From positions 1-41,584 of the forward strand of contig JBNGIQ010009289.1 in assembly GCA_049999765.1 (NCBI GenBank): a DNA stretch of 41,584 bases, written 5' to 3'. The stretch comes from Phaeoceros laevis. Lineage: Eukaryota > Anthocerotophyta > Anthocerotopsida > Notothyladales. The notes under the pieces are model-generated. The model was given only the letters and a program-made list of their open reading frames with translations, was not told the DNA's origin and did not search any database. The translations under genes were made by a program, and so were the position numbers. This document shows positions 23,258-34,107 of this stretch, one piece after another; the stretch's first letter is position 1, and every line of letters begins with the position of its first letter.

Positions 23258-24130
23258 AGGTGGGGGGGCCACAAGCGTCAATGAGGCGAGTGTTGAGAAT
23301 GTCCCAAGCCGAATGGCAACTGATCAGATGCCCAATGCTAAGCAGCATATGCAACATTCTATACATGTCTTGAACCACAACCTTCTACTATTTTGTTTTT
23401 TATTTCGATGTTCAAAACCATTGAACCTTTCTCCCCAAGGATTGTGCCATCCGGCTTGCCATTTTTTATTACCAACTTGACAATGCCAATGAAACCCAAA
23501 CTATTTAAGCACATCCAAAGTGCATCGGCCTTCTTCGACTCATCAGCATATTTCTCGCTAATATCCTAAGCAACCTGCCATGTCAGTTGCTCATCAGCTT
23601 CAGAAGGCACCCTAATCTCACAATTTTCTATGAACTCTGCCAGAAACGGATCCATGAGAACTATTGGAGAAACCTCGAAGGTATATCTGCAAAGGCAACA
23701 AACATCCATAACATCTCGACCAATGCCAGCAAGTAAGGTGCTATCTTCGTATAGCTGCGATGGTTGCTTGACATACATATCTAGCAGCCTTGCTGCACTT
23801 CTCTTTCGGCTGCCCCTAAAAAGCCTCAACTTACTCACAAAGATGGCATTCTTTGGACTGTTCTCCTGACTAGCAGGTAATAATTGCATCACATTCAAGT
23901 ATAACTTGTTTGCTTGTTGACAAGAAAGTCTTCTTCGTCATTACACATAAGATCCATATCCAACTTAAAAAACTTGGCTAGCTTCACCAACTGAAGATGT
24001 CCATCGAGGTTTGTTCTCCATGTACTCATCTTTTTCCCATTTGTAAAGAACAAAAGGTCACCAATGCTGCCTTACCCAATCCTTAATTTGATTTAGCTTC
24101 AGGTGCCTAGCACACTCTTATACCACTTTC
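23100..24130 (-). pseudogene. Eroded unrecognised protein-coding remnant
   Basis: Minus-strand reading gives protein-like text in several frames with stops between. Pieces: a segment like WRTNLDGHLQLVKLAKFF (near 24000), RLLDMYVKQPSQLYEDSTL and CRYTFEVSPIVLMDPFLAEF (23566-23898), then after a stop DISEKYADESKKADALWMC, NGKPDGTILGEKGSMVLN and IEIKNKIVEGCG (about 23380-23570), then a cysteine-poor tail. The IEIKNKI-type strand is faintly like the segment before kinase-like domains in Crinkler-type or transposon-associated proteins, a weak impression only. At least three in-frame stops make it non-functional. A transposon-borne gene is an alternative. Confidence 0.4.
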
Positions 24131-25467
24131 ACCTGTAGTTGCATATGACAAACCAATGTTACCATCTGCAAAACCTTTAAGTTGCTTGTATGAATTAAAT
24201 CTAGCAAAGACCGAGTATCCGACAAGGCAGAACAAACGGATGTTAAGCTCACCGACAAACTTGAAACCTGGTTCTCACGTGGACTTTGCACGAGTCCCTA
24301 AAGTATCTAGGACTTGCAAAGTGAATGTGGAGTATGTCGAGTCCTCCATGGCCGGGTGCCTGATCACAAGAGGTAGTTTGGTAGGTAGATGACTTGATAG
24401 GTACATGTAGCATGCTAGCTACGTAGCAAGTCACAGAATGACGAGTATGCTTGATTCTCCCGTGGCTATAGCATGGACTATTAATAATTACTAGTACTAT
24501 AATCAAAACATAGTGAAAATTGAATCAGGTCAGTCGTCATCAGACCCGTTCGTATGCGGGTGCCTTATCCAGGGCAGGGGATCCTCTATGGAACCATCTA
24601 ACCTCCTCAGATGAACATCACATCACATCACATCACACACAAACATTGTTGGAAGGACATGATATTACAAGCAATCGACCGTCGCGAGTGATACGTACTA
24701 GGAGAATGGAAAAGTGTGACTCACTGCGTTGCATAGGCCGCCTACCCACCCAATGCTCCGGTGCCAGCCTTGTGCTGGGAAAGGGGGGTGAACCTCCCTG
24801 CAAGGTAAAGACCACCGATCCACCTAATACGCTACCAGGGCGTCGGCGTGCTCGATTCCCATGTGGAGTCGGCTAGCATGACCTTACTACTACTACTACT
24901 ACTTCTACTACTACTACTACTAGTAGTACTACTACTACGACCATGCAATGGGCACTTACAACTAACGTGATTGAAGCCTTAGCATTAGGTTGTAGATATT
25001 AGCTACAGCTAGGGTACCTAGGTAAGTTAACTATTAGAGAATTAGTCTCATGCTGTAGGTGTTAGCTACGTATAGGGTGGGTCAATAATTAACTTGATGC
25101 AAGAGTAGGGAAGCACTTGATATAAGAAGCTCCAAAGATGCCAAAGAGAAGGCTTGCAAGGGTAAACAATATATTTCCATTGTATGTTGGTCACTTATCA
25201 AACCAAAGCCACACTTAAAGAGAAGAAGAAGAAGAGTCTTTATTACGTGCTTGATGGGTCCTGAAGGACTAGTAAAAACTCTTTGGGTAAGTACATTTCT
25301 TCCTCTCAAGCCTTCCTCGCTTGTGAGAGAACTGATCAACTGGGATCTCTTGCTTTTTCTTGATTTCGGACCTCTACCCAACTTCAACTCTTTTATCTGC
25401 AAAGGCTCCCGAAGGCTCCCTCCGGCTGTCAGTCCATGGTGACCGGATTATTGCGCATTCTGCAGCA
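24131..25467. other. Intergenic: repeats and upstream region of the GT61 gene
   Basis: No gene seen. It holds a (CATCA)n-like run at 24616-24642, a SINE-like element and triplet tail (24725-24940), and a stretch at 25236-25290 (TTTATTACGTGCTT ... AAAAACTCTTTGGGT) resembling one at 22035-22260, so a dispersed repeat is likely. The GT61 promoter must lie at the right end; no TATA box is evident. Confidence 0.45.
24725..24940 (+). repeat. Possible tRNA-derived SINE with (TAC)n tail
   Basis: GTGCTCGATTCCCATG near 24848-24863 resembles a Pol III B box (consensus GGTTCGANTCC). It is followed 25 bp later by a degenerate TAC/TAG triplet run (24887-24937), a tail type common in SINEs. A sequence sharing GATTCCCATG(T/C)GGAGTCGGCT occurs in the opposite orientation at 38555-38600. 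A clear A box was not found, so the call is tentative. Confidence 0.35.
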
Positions 25468-27419
25468 ATGGGGGAGCGAGTTGGAAGGAGTAAGGCTTTG
25501 CATCAGCCCAGGTGGTGTAGGGCCCACGTAATACTCTTGTGCTGCAGTGTGGCCGTCCTTACTCTCTCCTTATCTGGAACAGTGTTCTACACTGGATCCT
25601 CTTGTTTATTGCAGGCCATCCCCACACCCGATGCCTATACTCGATGCCTTGAATTGCCACCATCGACCATTGATGATGATGCGACGTGGTCAAGGAAGCC
25701 GGAGGTTCCGCCCCCTGCTAGTAGCATCAGACGCCATGGTATGAGCATTTACTACATCGACAATGAGTTTGGAGCCTTGCAGTACGCTTATCTCTTCTAC
25801 AACCTCTGCTACAACGGGAGTCACATGATAACTACTTCTGATACCTGCGTGGAGCCGGATGAGGCCTTCCCGAACAGCACTATGGCTCCGCTCCCTTGTA
25901 AGCAGCATGCGACTTTCGAGGCTCTGCGAGCTCAGGTACCATGGCAGACGGAGTTCAAGAATTTTTCTTCCCAAACTACTGATTGGATTACGGCCAGGGG
26001 AAGCCGAATCAGTTGGAGGAATGGTACCAGTGCAACTCTATATCTGGGACCGGCCACGACAAATGTGGCTCATTTTTTGGCAAAGGTCAATGCTCTTCAC
26101 GTGTTGAACAATGCCACCATACCTGCTTTTGCCGACAGGGTGGATCGGTTTGTGATACTTAGGCACAGCATGCCCACCCGGCTGTTTGACAAGAGAATAG
26201 ATGGCATTCATGGGTTTCATGGGCCCAATGGATTTCTGGCTGTGGTGCTTGCAGATAAATTGGCAGGAGCTTTGGGTGGACAGCATCCAACCCCTGCTGA
26301 GCTTGTTTTAACCACCACTGCCGTGGGGGGCATGGTTGAGCTCGATAAAGCCTTTTGGGATGCCACTGATGAGCAGCCATTGTGCTTTGAAAAGGTCATG
26401 TTGTTCTCACTTTTGAAGGTAAGGAGTTTGCAGATCTCACTCATTTTATTTCCTTGGCAGCTTTGCTTCATAGAAGCCCAATGGCGCTAAGAGACCTTCT
26501 ATTATTTATAAACATGTGCGTCGATGTTGTTAGGATTTGAAGCTGACAAAGTAAAAACTCTGGATCAGGGTGCTTACTGGCCAGGTGGAGCTCCAGCAGC
26601 GGATATTGTTCGGAATCGCTAAAGGAGAGACTTTTGGGGGTTGGAAAGGACCAGCCAGTAACTGGAACATGGCCTTATGTGCCAAAGCAAGGCTCTGGAG
26701 ATAGCACAAAGTTACTGAAGCTGCTCTACATTTTCCGGTTGAACACCTGCAGGGTGTTCTCCAAAGCCAGCGAGGCTGCTTTCCGAGAGTTTCTCTCCAG
26801 TCTGCCGGGTTACCAACTGCGGATCATCGACTTCAAGCCCCTCCATTTCAAGGACCAGTTTGCCGCTGTGCAGGAAGCAGATGTTGTTATATGTCTCCAT
26901 GGAGCCAACTTAGTGAATCCTACAACATTCGGCAAGAAGAATCTGGTTGTTGTGGAGATCATACCTTACAAAGTGGTTCATCGGATGTATGAATCTCAGG
27001 CCATCAACTCTGGCCTGATTTACATGGCTATAAGGTGTTCTCAGGGACCCATTCAAGAGGAGGACCACAAGTTTGACGCCTTCACTGGGGATGACTGCAT
27101 GGACAATGCTAGTTGCAAGCTGTACCACGTCCACACCCGCCATGTCGATCTTACAGAATTGGAGTATGTACAGATGCGCAGGGTTTTAACGATAGCTAAC
27201 CGTCTTGCTACCACCGTGGACAGCCAGGGCGACTTGCCCACTTACGTGGAATCCAAAGCTCCGGCCCTGGGGAACTGCAAGAGCTACAAGGAAGGGTATG
27301 ACTCCACCAACCCCAGGCCCTGGTTAAGCTACAAAGTTGGCGACAAGGCAAGGACCTGCTACATCCACGAAGGGATCAAGACCAGCAACAGTCTGTTGCA
27401 GAATATTGCAACTGCTTGA
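25468..27419 (+). CDS. GT61-family glycosyltransferase, 2 exons, one-base frame break in exon 2
   Basis: Golgi type II glycosyltransferase of the GT61 (DUF563) family, whose plant members include xylosyl- and arabinosyltransferases acting on N-glycans or xylans. Exon 1 (25468-26418): short basic tail, TM segment AHVILLCCSVAVLTLSLSGTV, then the catalytic part with TNVAHFLAKVNALHVL. Exon 2 (26569-27419): GAYWPGGAPAADIVRNR, then LKERLLGVGKDQ in the next frame, YQLRIIDFKPLHFKDQ, and the family hallmark ICLHGANLVNPTTF (HGAxLxN) followed by VVVEIIPY. The frame shifts at about 26619: CGCTAAAGG reads as a stop, while one extra C would restore R-L-K-E-R. An alternative acceptor at 26624/26625 would skip the defect in frame but drop 19 residues. 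The start is the ATG before the TM segment. C-terminus TSNSLLQNIATA. Family call firm; substrate unknown; functionality uncertain. Confidence 0.85.
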
Positions 27420-27480
27420 TTCTAGGTGAGTGGTGCCTGACTCATCAGTTGTATGTTGGGGGAATATTAAACGATGCTTA

Positions 27481-27990
27481 GCAGATAAAGCCTTTGAACT
27501 CTACACCCAGATGCAGCTAGAGGGGCTATCTCCCTATCAGGTCACCTTCACCTGCATCCTCAAAGCATGTGATAGCTGAGCGGCCCTTCAATAGGGCCAG
27601 ATGGCTCATTCTGAGACTGAACACCCGGGATTACATTTGGCACGGGACTGGGCGATTGTTTGGTTGACATGTATGCAAGATGCCCAGCAAGTCTTTGACA
27701 GGTTGCGTGCACGAGGTGCTTTTGTATGGACACTTTTAATTGGAAACTATGCAAAGCAGGGCCTGTCTGAGGAGGCAATCAGACTTTTAAACGAATGAGT
27801 GTGGAAGGTGGGATCCCTACGACATGAAGTTTTTCGAGCCTGCTCTCCTCCTGTAGTAGTTCGAAATTGCTTGAAGCCGGCAGGCAGGTGCACGACATGA
27901 TCATCCCAAATTACTGTGAGTCAGGCATTTTTGTGTCAACTAGGCCTTTGCATTCAATCTGCTGTTTTGGTGGTGGTGATGCAGGTTTAA
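27481..27990 (+). pseudogene. PPR (PLS-type) pseudogene fragment
   Basis: Translated in several frames it reads as PPR text: AFELYTQMQLEGLSPYQVTF, TCILKACDS, DAQQVFDRLRARGAFVWT, LIGNYAKQGLSEEAIRLLNE, SKLLEAGRQVHDMIIPN. These are the P, L and S motifs of organellar RNA-editing PPR proteins. Stops follow KACDS and RLLNE, and the frame changes several times. No start, no E/DYW tail, no intron: a decayed copy. It begins 60 bp after the GT61 stop, in the same orientation. Confidence 0.8.
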
Positions 27991-29651
27991 AGAGGATATG
28001 CGTGTTGCTCATAATCGGTTCGCTCCTCTGCCGATTTGGAAGCAATGTCGGTGCTGAGCTCTCCCACGATAGACAGGTCCAGCTGGATAATAGTAGTCGT
28101 ATCAATCTCCTCACTAAGTAATGGCCTAAACCTCAATCACAGTAATGTCCGAAACCGAACATATAGGAGTGGGCCACTCTACACGAGTGAAACTGTGCGT
28201 TTATTCAAGTAAAGGAGCAGGTACAATTAGATGAAAGCTTTTTTCATTCTTAGGGTTTCAAAGGTTGGTAGAGATACTTATGGGCCTCTACCGCAAGGTT
28301 CTGTCAAGGCGCTGCTAGATTTGTCAAGGCGCTGCTAGATTCGAACCCTGGCGGGAGGATTGGCGTCTTTGTTAGCTTTGCTTAGAAACAGGCATGTTTG
28401 GCTATGTTTGGCTGCCTGTCACCTGTACAGGGCCTGGCGCGGACAGGTCACCCTGGTGGAGTTTATCCACGCAGGGCAGCGGGTTACTTAGTCATCGAGC
28501 AGGCCATAGCCGCTCAGTGTTTCTCGTACTTTGCTCTGAAAGCGGATCGCTGTGAGCTGTTTTGCACGGATCTTTGACTTTGATGTAAGAAGCTTTGTGT
28601 TGAATTGAGAGGTTATATTGGCGGTATACATGTGTCTGGGCCTCAGGGCCTTGTGTTTTGATCGGTGGTGATTCCATAGCATGTGTCCAGGCTTGGATCT
28701 TTCGTGATTAAGCTCTTTAAGCAAGTGACCTGCTTACGCAAACGAAGGAGTGAGGTTCGCAACTGCCACCGTTGGGCAGGGTGAAGCGATGTTGGAAGGG
28801 AGATCTGCCAGGCACGAAAATCCTTAACGAAAGCATGGGGAGAGAGGAAACAAGCAAGGCTGTGAACTTTTCCCGAGTGCGGCGAAACATCATATTGCCA
28901 GACCGCCGGGGGAGGCCCTCGCAGGGAGGAGAGAAAGAGAGCGGTTCGCCAGGTCATTGCCAGCCGCTGAAGGGCACTGACTGGCCTCATTGCACTACGA
29001 CGGGGTGAAGCGTTTGGCCAAATCCAGCCTTGACAGTTCCCCATCTTGCACATATCATTATATATCATTCGGTAAGTGCTCACTATCCAAAGCTCCAACA
29101 CACATCCATCGTTTTGCAGTATGTAAGTCATGGACAAGTATCTTCTTCGAAAGCAAACTTGTAATATAATTCTCCGACTATTTGCAATAAAGCTATAGTC
29201 ATCACAGGAGCTTGATAAAACATCGAAATATTTTCATCATTATTGTCTTTCAACCTCTCACTCTGTCCGACCTTTTTGAACAGAAGGGGTACCAAAGACA
29301 TGGAAATTGAAGGAAGCTCCTGCGCTGCCATAACAGCGTTGGGTAGCAGGCCTGCCTAAAAAACAACTTCGCCTCACAGTCTGGAACTTGCTAGCTAGAA
29401 AACTATCTCCAGATTGGGGCACCAGGCAGCCAAATTAAAGCCTCGCCTTCTAACCTCACAATCTCGCCCAGGTTCCATGGGGCTCGAGATGGGGGTTCCA
29501 GGCAGCTAGCCAGCCCGACCTCAGGCTGCTGGTAACCACCTCAGATTGATCACCTCAACTACTGCTGCAGCTTGCACCGGCTTCCTCTAAAATAAAGCTC
29601 GCAAAACAACCTCTACCACGGTTCCTAGACTCATCATCAAAACGACGGAAC
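27991..29651. other. Intergenic; short repeats, no gene seen
   Basis: Open frames here lack family motifs. A perfect 20-nt tandem duplication (TGTCAAGGCGCTGCTAGATT at 28302-28321 and 28322-28341) runs into GATTCGAACCCTGGCGGG, a B-box-like sequence on the minus strand, possibly another SINE fragment. The right end should hold the expansin 3' UTR. Confidence 0.45.
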
Positions 29652-30987
29652 TCAGAAGTTGACACTGGCGAGGTAAGTGGTGGAAGGGGACCACTTCCCG
29701 GGAATGGCACCGGTGGCCACTATTTTCTGCCCCGTCAGCAGGGAAGTGAGGCGAATTGCAAAAGGCCCCTTCAAGGGCCCGCCGTTGACGCACCAGTTGG
29801 CTCCCCAGATGTGCTCCATCTGAATCCATTTGGCTTGCCCTGCCTGCGCATCCATTTGCAAGCAGCGGTCACAGATCCATTAGAACAAACTCGAGTTCAC
29901 ATTCTTGAAACAGCTAGCGCTAGCCAAGCTTAACTTGTAAGGTCTACATGAGAAGGAAAAGGGGCGTATAAACTACATACCTGACGAAGTTCCACCGATT
30001 TCAGATCCCCGGAGCCCTTGACATACTTGATGAGAATGGAGAACCAGTACGGAGACGATCCTGCCGCAACTTCGAACCGCATGGGTTTACGATAGTTGCA
30101 CGGAACTCTGTCGTTTCAGAAAGGAGACAATTTAGAAATCGTGTTCATTCACCCTTGGGCGAAGTGGAACAGAACGTTCGATCGAGATAGCTAAAGAAAC
30201 GAACGAAGGTTGAAGTAGAGCTTGCTACATGTGTGATTCGCGGGCTTCAAAAGCTACGTACCTTTTGTAGAGCAGCGGCACAACTCCCGCGTTGAGCAGA
30301 GGCTGGCCGAATCCGGGATTAGCCATGCCAGAAAATGCGGTTCCGCTCAAGTCGAAGTGCGTGTTTCCGCCGGAGCACAAGCCTCCGGGGCATTCATCAG
30401 TGACGACCACACGGACGCCCTTGGAGCCGCAGATCTTGGGAATGAAGCATTTCACCTGCAGACGAGACGAATCGAGCGAACATTGATGAGCAACATAGAT
30501 AAATTGGAGGCCTGCAGTTTGGACGACAGGGCGAATTTATGTAATCTTCATGATAGCTAAGCTTTCTTGCCTGGTAGCAAGAGCCGCAGCCAAGTCCTCC
30601 CTTGAACAGAGGGCTGCTCCCAGCAGTGATGAGCTTCCCGTAAGGAGTGCCGATCAGGGGGCCATACCCGCACGCTCCTCCTGCGTTGTTTTGAGAGAAT
30701 CAAGCGAGGTAGTGTCAGCCCCTTCACATCTCCTCAGCTTGAAATTGGATTCTATCTCATTTTCTAACAAACCAGCAATGCAACGCAATGCAATGTGCGA
30801 GATGTGACGGACAATATTTACCGTCACTGCCGGCGCCGTCGGGAGCTCCGTACCAGGTGGCGGTGGCGGGCTTCCAGCCCTGCAGAAAGCCTGCCGGGAC
30901 GGCAACACCGGTTGCCAGAGCCAGCAGAGAGCTCACAGCTGCGGCAACCAGCAGCAGGCGGTGCACCACAGCGAGCGGCATTGCCAT
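29652..30987 (-). CDS. Beta-expansin (EXPB-type), 5 exons
   Basis: Secreted wall-loosening protein; it slips hydrogen bonds between cellulose and matrix glycans without hydrolysing them. Exons: 30822-30987, 30571-30680, 30262-30455, 29981-30107, 29652-29843; 789 nt, 262 residues, all phases matching, the family length. Signal peptide about residues 1-28. Domain 1 (GH45-like) has TATWYGAPDGAGSDGGACGY, GCGSCYQVKC and the conserved HFD in NTHFDLSGTAFSGMA. Domain 2 (carbohydrate-binding, CBM63-like) runs from AAGSSPYWFSILIKY through WGANWCVNGGPLKGPFAIRL to the end, TTYLASVNF. HFDLSGTAF and the RVPC strand favour the beta over the alpha subfamily. Intron 2 starts with GC (CAG|GCAAGA). I chose the ATG at 30987; an ATG two codons later is equally usable. 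Confidence 0.93.
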
Positions 30988-31188
30988 AGTCTCAGTGTGC
31001 CGAAAAAAAGGAGGTGCGTGCTCTTGCGGGAAGAACTTCACAAGTTCTCCGCAGTGGAGCGGAATGTCACAAATTGCAGGGGCTCATCCCTCAGCAAATC
31101 TCTCAAACTGACACTTCCTGCTGTGCCTGCTGCAAAGGAATGGCTTCAACTGGGATGGCGCTCAGAAAATACTGGCTCAAGAGCTGCT

Positions 31189-31196
31189 CTTATATG
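31189..31196 (-). promoter_or_regulatory. Candidate TATA box of the expansin gene
   Basis: The minus strand reads CATATAAG (context GCATATAAGAGCAG), about 200 bp upstream of the chosen start. The spacing implies a 5' UTR of about 170 nt. Confidence 0.4.
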
Positions 31197-33174
31197 CGTT
31201 CAGGGGAGGGTGCAGGGCGGGAGAATGCGTCAAAGGTGGCCGCAAAGTGGCAAGAATTGTATTCAACTACAAAAACAAAGGACTGCAGAATCCGCTCAAA
31301 GCAAGCAGCTCCCTTCCTTCCCAGCGGAATGGAGGGCCTAAATTTAGAGTCCCTCCTCAAGGGGAAGAGGAGGAAGAAAACGAGGAGGAGTCCTGGCGCT
31401 GCCGACGGGCTAGGCGCGCTGTGGACTGCTACTGGCGCGGCACCCGACGATCCCCAGGAGCCGGCGGAAAACCGGGGGTGCTGTTGCATAGTTGCATATG
31501 AAAGGCTGCAGCAGCACAAGCAGCCTGCTTTGGGCCGTTTACCGTTTGCGGGCATGGCAGTCCTGAGGCCCTTGTCGTGTGGGCCTTGGCTCACTCCCAA
31601 TCAGTCAACCGACTCCGCCGAGCCGAGCCGACGGTGTGAACAGGGCCCACCCCAAGAAATTTAGTTGCTTCTGACAAATTTGTCCCGGCGGGGCCGGCCA
31701 CGGAAGGAGCTTTCATTTCCTTCACATGTTGCGCTTCCGAAGGAAGGAACGAAGGAACTTTATTATTAAGCGCTGAAGTTGTGATCACTTGCCTCGCTCT
31801 GCTCTGCCTTTTTGTTTTTTATTTCACTCTCTCCTTCCTTCCTTTCTGCACAGTACAATATAACAAAATAAAAAACGTAGACTGCTTTTGGCAACGTTGT
31901 CTGTAAATAGCGGGCCTGTGCCTGCGTTTGTGCGCACTCTCCACGCCGTGCAGTACTGTAGGGCGCTCAAAAGCAGTGCCTGTTGAGGAGTGCGGTGGTT
32001 TATGGGGGCAGGTGAAATGGTCACACCGCGTGTCGGTGGCCTCTGGCCTTGCTTTGCCGACGTCGACCTTGCCGCGCACACACACACTCATCACAGTCAC
32101 GACCATGCACGACTCATCATCACACCATCGCCATGCATGCCCCCGGGCCAGCACCATCCATCCATCGTGCACCGGGCTAGACAAGTGTAGCTAGGCTAGC
32201 TAGTCCGCACTGCATGCATCGGTTTCCTGTCCACAGAAGAAAATTTGCACTCCTTTTACAAGTTCCTTTCCGCTACAGGCCAGCCCCAACGTTGGAAAAA
32301 GGACTGTTGAAAGTACTACTAGTCTACTACTGTCTGGTCGCTGGACAAAGAGAAAACGTTCGAAGTAGTCTACATGTATGGAAGACTGCATTTTGGAGGG
32401 ATGGTGCACATGGGACTTTCCTATTTCCTACGTGAGCATCGAGATGGAAGAAAAAAGTTGAGTCTGGCAACTACAGTTTCCATGTGTGTAACACAGAGAC
32501 CATACTACTGTAGTCTATGTTTTGTGAGAAGTTGGGTGTGGGGCCTGTTTGTGACGAAATGACGCATATATGACGACATGGGTGTGCCGGCCAGTCTAGT
32601 CCGGTCCAGGCAAATAATGCAAGTTTACCTCATCCTGCGTCAAAAAGTGCTGTTGTCACAAGTGTGAGGAAGCGGCGGCGGAGGAGAATGTGGGTGGGGC
32701 CAGCAGTTGCGATCCCTCCCAACCGCTCTCAACTTCCATGGATGTCTTCTTCTTGTACTGTAGCGCTCTGGAAAGAGCCGCCATACGCGCAAAAGGATGA
32801 AGAGCTTCAAAAGATTGCACTTGGATTGGGTACAATTTCACGTTTCCCTGTGCAACGTGCTAAAGTGCTACCCTAGACGCGCCAATGCCACTACCTCAGA
32901 TACTCCGCTCTTTGTTCCCAGATTCCCTCTTGCTAGCAATTGCAACTTTTACTCTTCACATGATGCAAATAGCTAGGCTAACCCCTTCTATTAGAGGTGC
33001 AGATTTTGGCACCGACAATGGAGACAACCCGCAGTGCTGGTCGGTTTCTAACCGGATATGGTGTATGTGTTAGTTGCTGCTCTTTCAAGAACAGTGTGGA
33101 GGACGTATTCCAGGTAGATTGTTGAGGTTGCTTTTACATGTGACGAGGTGTGGAATCTTGCCTTCATCCTTCTT

Positions 33175-33215
33175 GAATGTATGTGGATTCTCGAAGCTGC
33201 ATTCCACATACATTC
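33175..33215. repeat. Inverted repeat, 13-nt perfect arms, 15-nt loop
   Basis: GAATGTATGTGGA (33175-33187) and TCCACATACATTC (33203-33215) are exact reverse complements and would form a hairpin. Confidence 0.85.
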
Positions 33216-34077
33216 CACAAGCTTGCTCGGATGCACAGTACTGGCTTCACCTAGACTTGACCATGTCCGCCAGAGGCAAATTTATGAATGTGACAGTGTG
33301 ATGCTGTCTTGTTCCATTATACGAGCGATGTCTAGGTCTTCCTTGCCCCATTTCCCGCTGAGCATAGCATTCCTCGTCACCACATGCTTCAGAAGCTTGT
33401 GGGGGTTTTTAAGAAGGTAGCGGTAGCTCGTCGCAAGTGATGCATGAATCCAGCTTTCAGTTGTAACCTTCAATCCTACCTTAAGCTTCTCATCAGGCTT
33501 TTCTTTCTCAAGATTTCGAAGTCATGAATCCAATTGCAAGACCTGCAAACAATGCTGGAAGCCAAGCACGCCAGTCATCCGATCAAAGTGTCATGGAAGG
33601 CCCCACTCCTGAATCTTGACCCTTCAAGGCGCTGCAAGTTCTTAGATGCATGCTGCAGCGGGTGAAGAGTCTATGGCCCCGGATGAATATGAATGTTACA
33701 GTGCCACGGACCAAGAGGCTTCAAAGATGTTCACTCGGTATTCTGCAAGCTTACACCTAGCAGGAGGTAAGTCCAGCTGGGCATCAGAATATATTGGTCA
33801 AGCCTGAAACGTGTGTAAAGGGTTCCCTGGAGCAAACTCTTGAACAACCTTGGACGTCCAGAAGTCCCCAGGATTTGGTGTTTACTGTTGAAGGCTTGAA
33901 GTATTGGTGTCTGCCACTTGAGGCCCTGGAGGTGCTTGTAATGACTGCTGTACATGTGACCCAGGGATGCTTGCAAGCCCCATCACTGGAGCACATTACT
34001 GCAAGAATATGATCCTGCAACAAGGAGCCCATGCATATGTGCCCAAATTCTGGCTGCTTCTACCCATGATATGATAT

Positions 34078-34107
34078 CTAGCGCTTTGCAGGCCTGCAAA
34101 GCGCTAG
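34078..34107. repeat. 30-nt perfect palindrome
   Basis: CTAGCGCTTTGCAGG is followed at once by its exact reverse complement, with no spacer. Confidence 0.95.

Noticed and set aside
28322-28360. tRNA gene on the minus strand (GGTTCGAATC motif)
   Set aside because: No acceptor stem or D arm can be folded; the T-loop-like motif stands alone, more like a SINE fragment.
28643-29137. 164-codon minus-strand open frame
   Set aside because: No motif, no ATG context, no compositional support; it overlaps other equally random frames.
31014-31664. 216-codon plus-strand open frame
   Set aside because: GC-rich, low-complexity residues, no family motif, and it overlaps the expansin promoter and 5' UTR in antisense.
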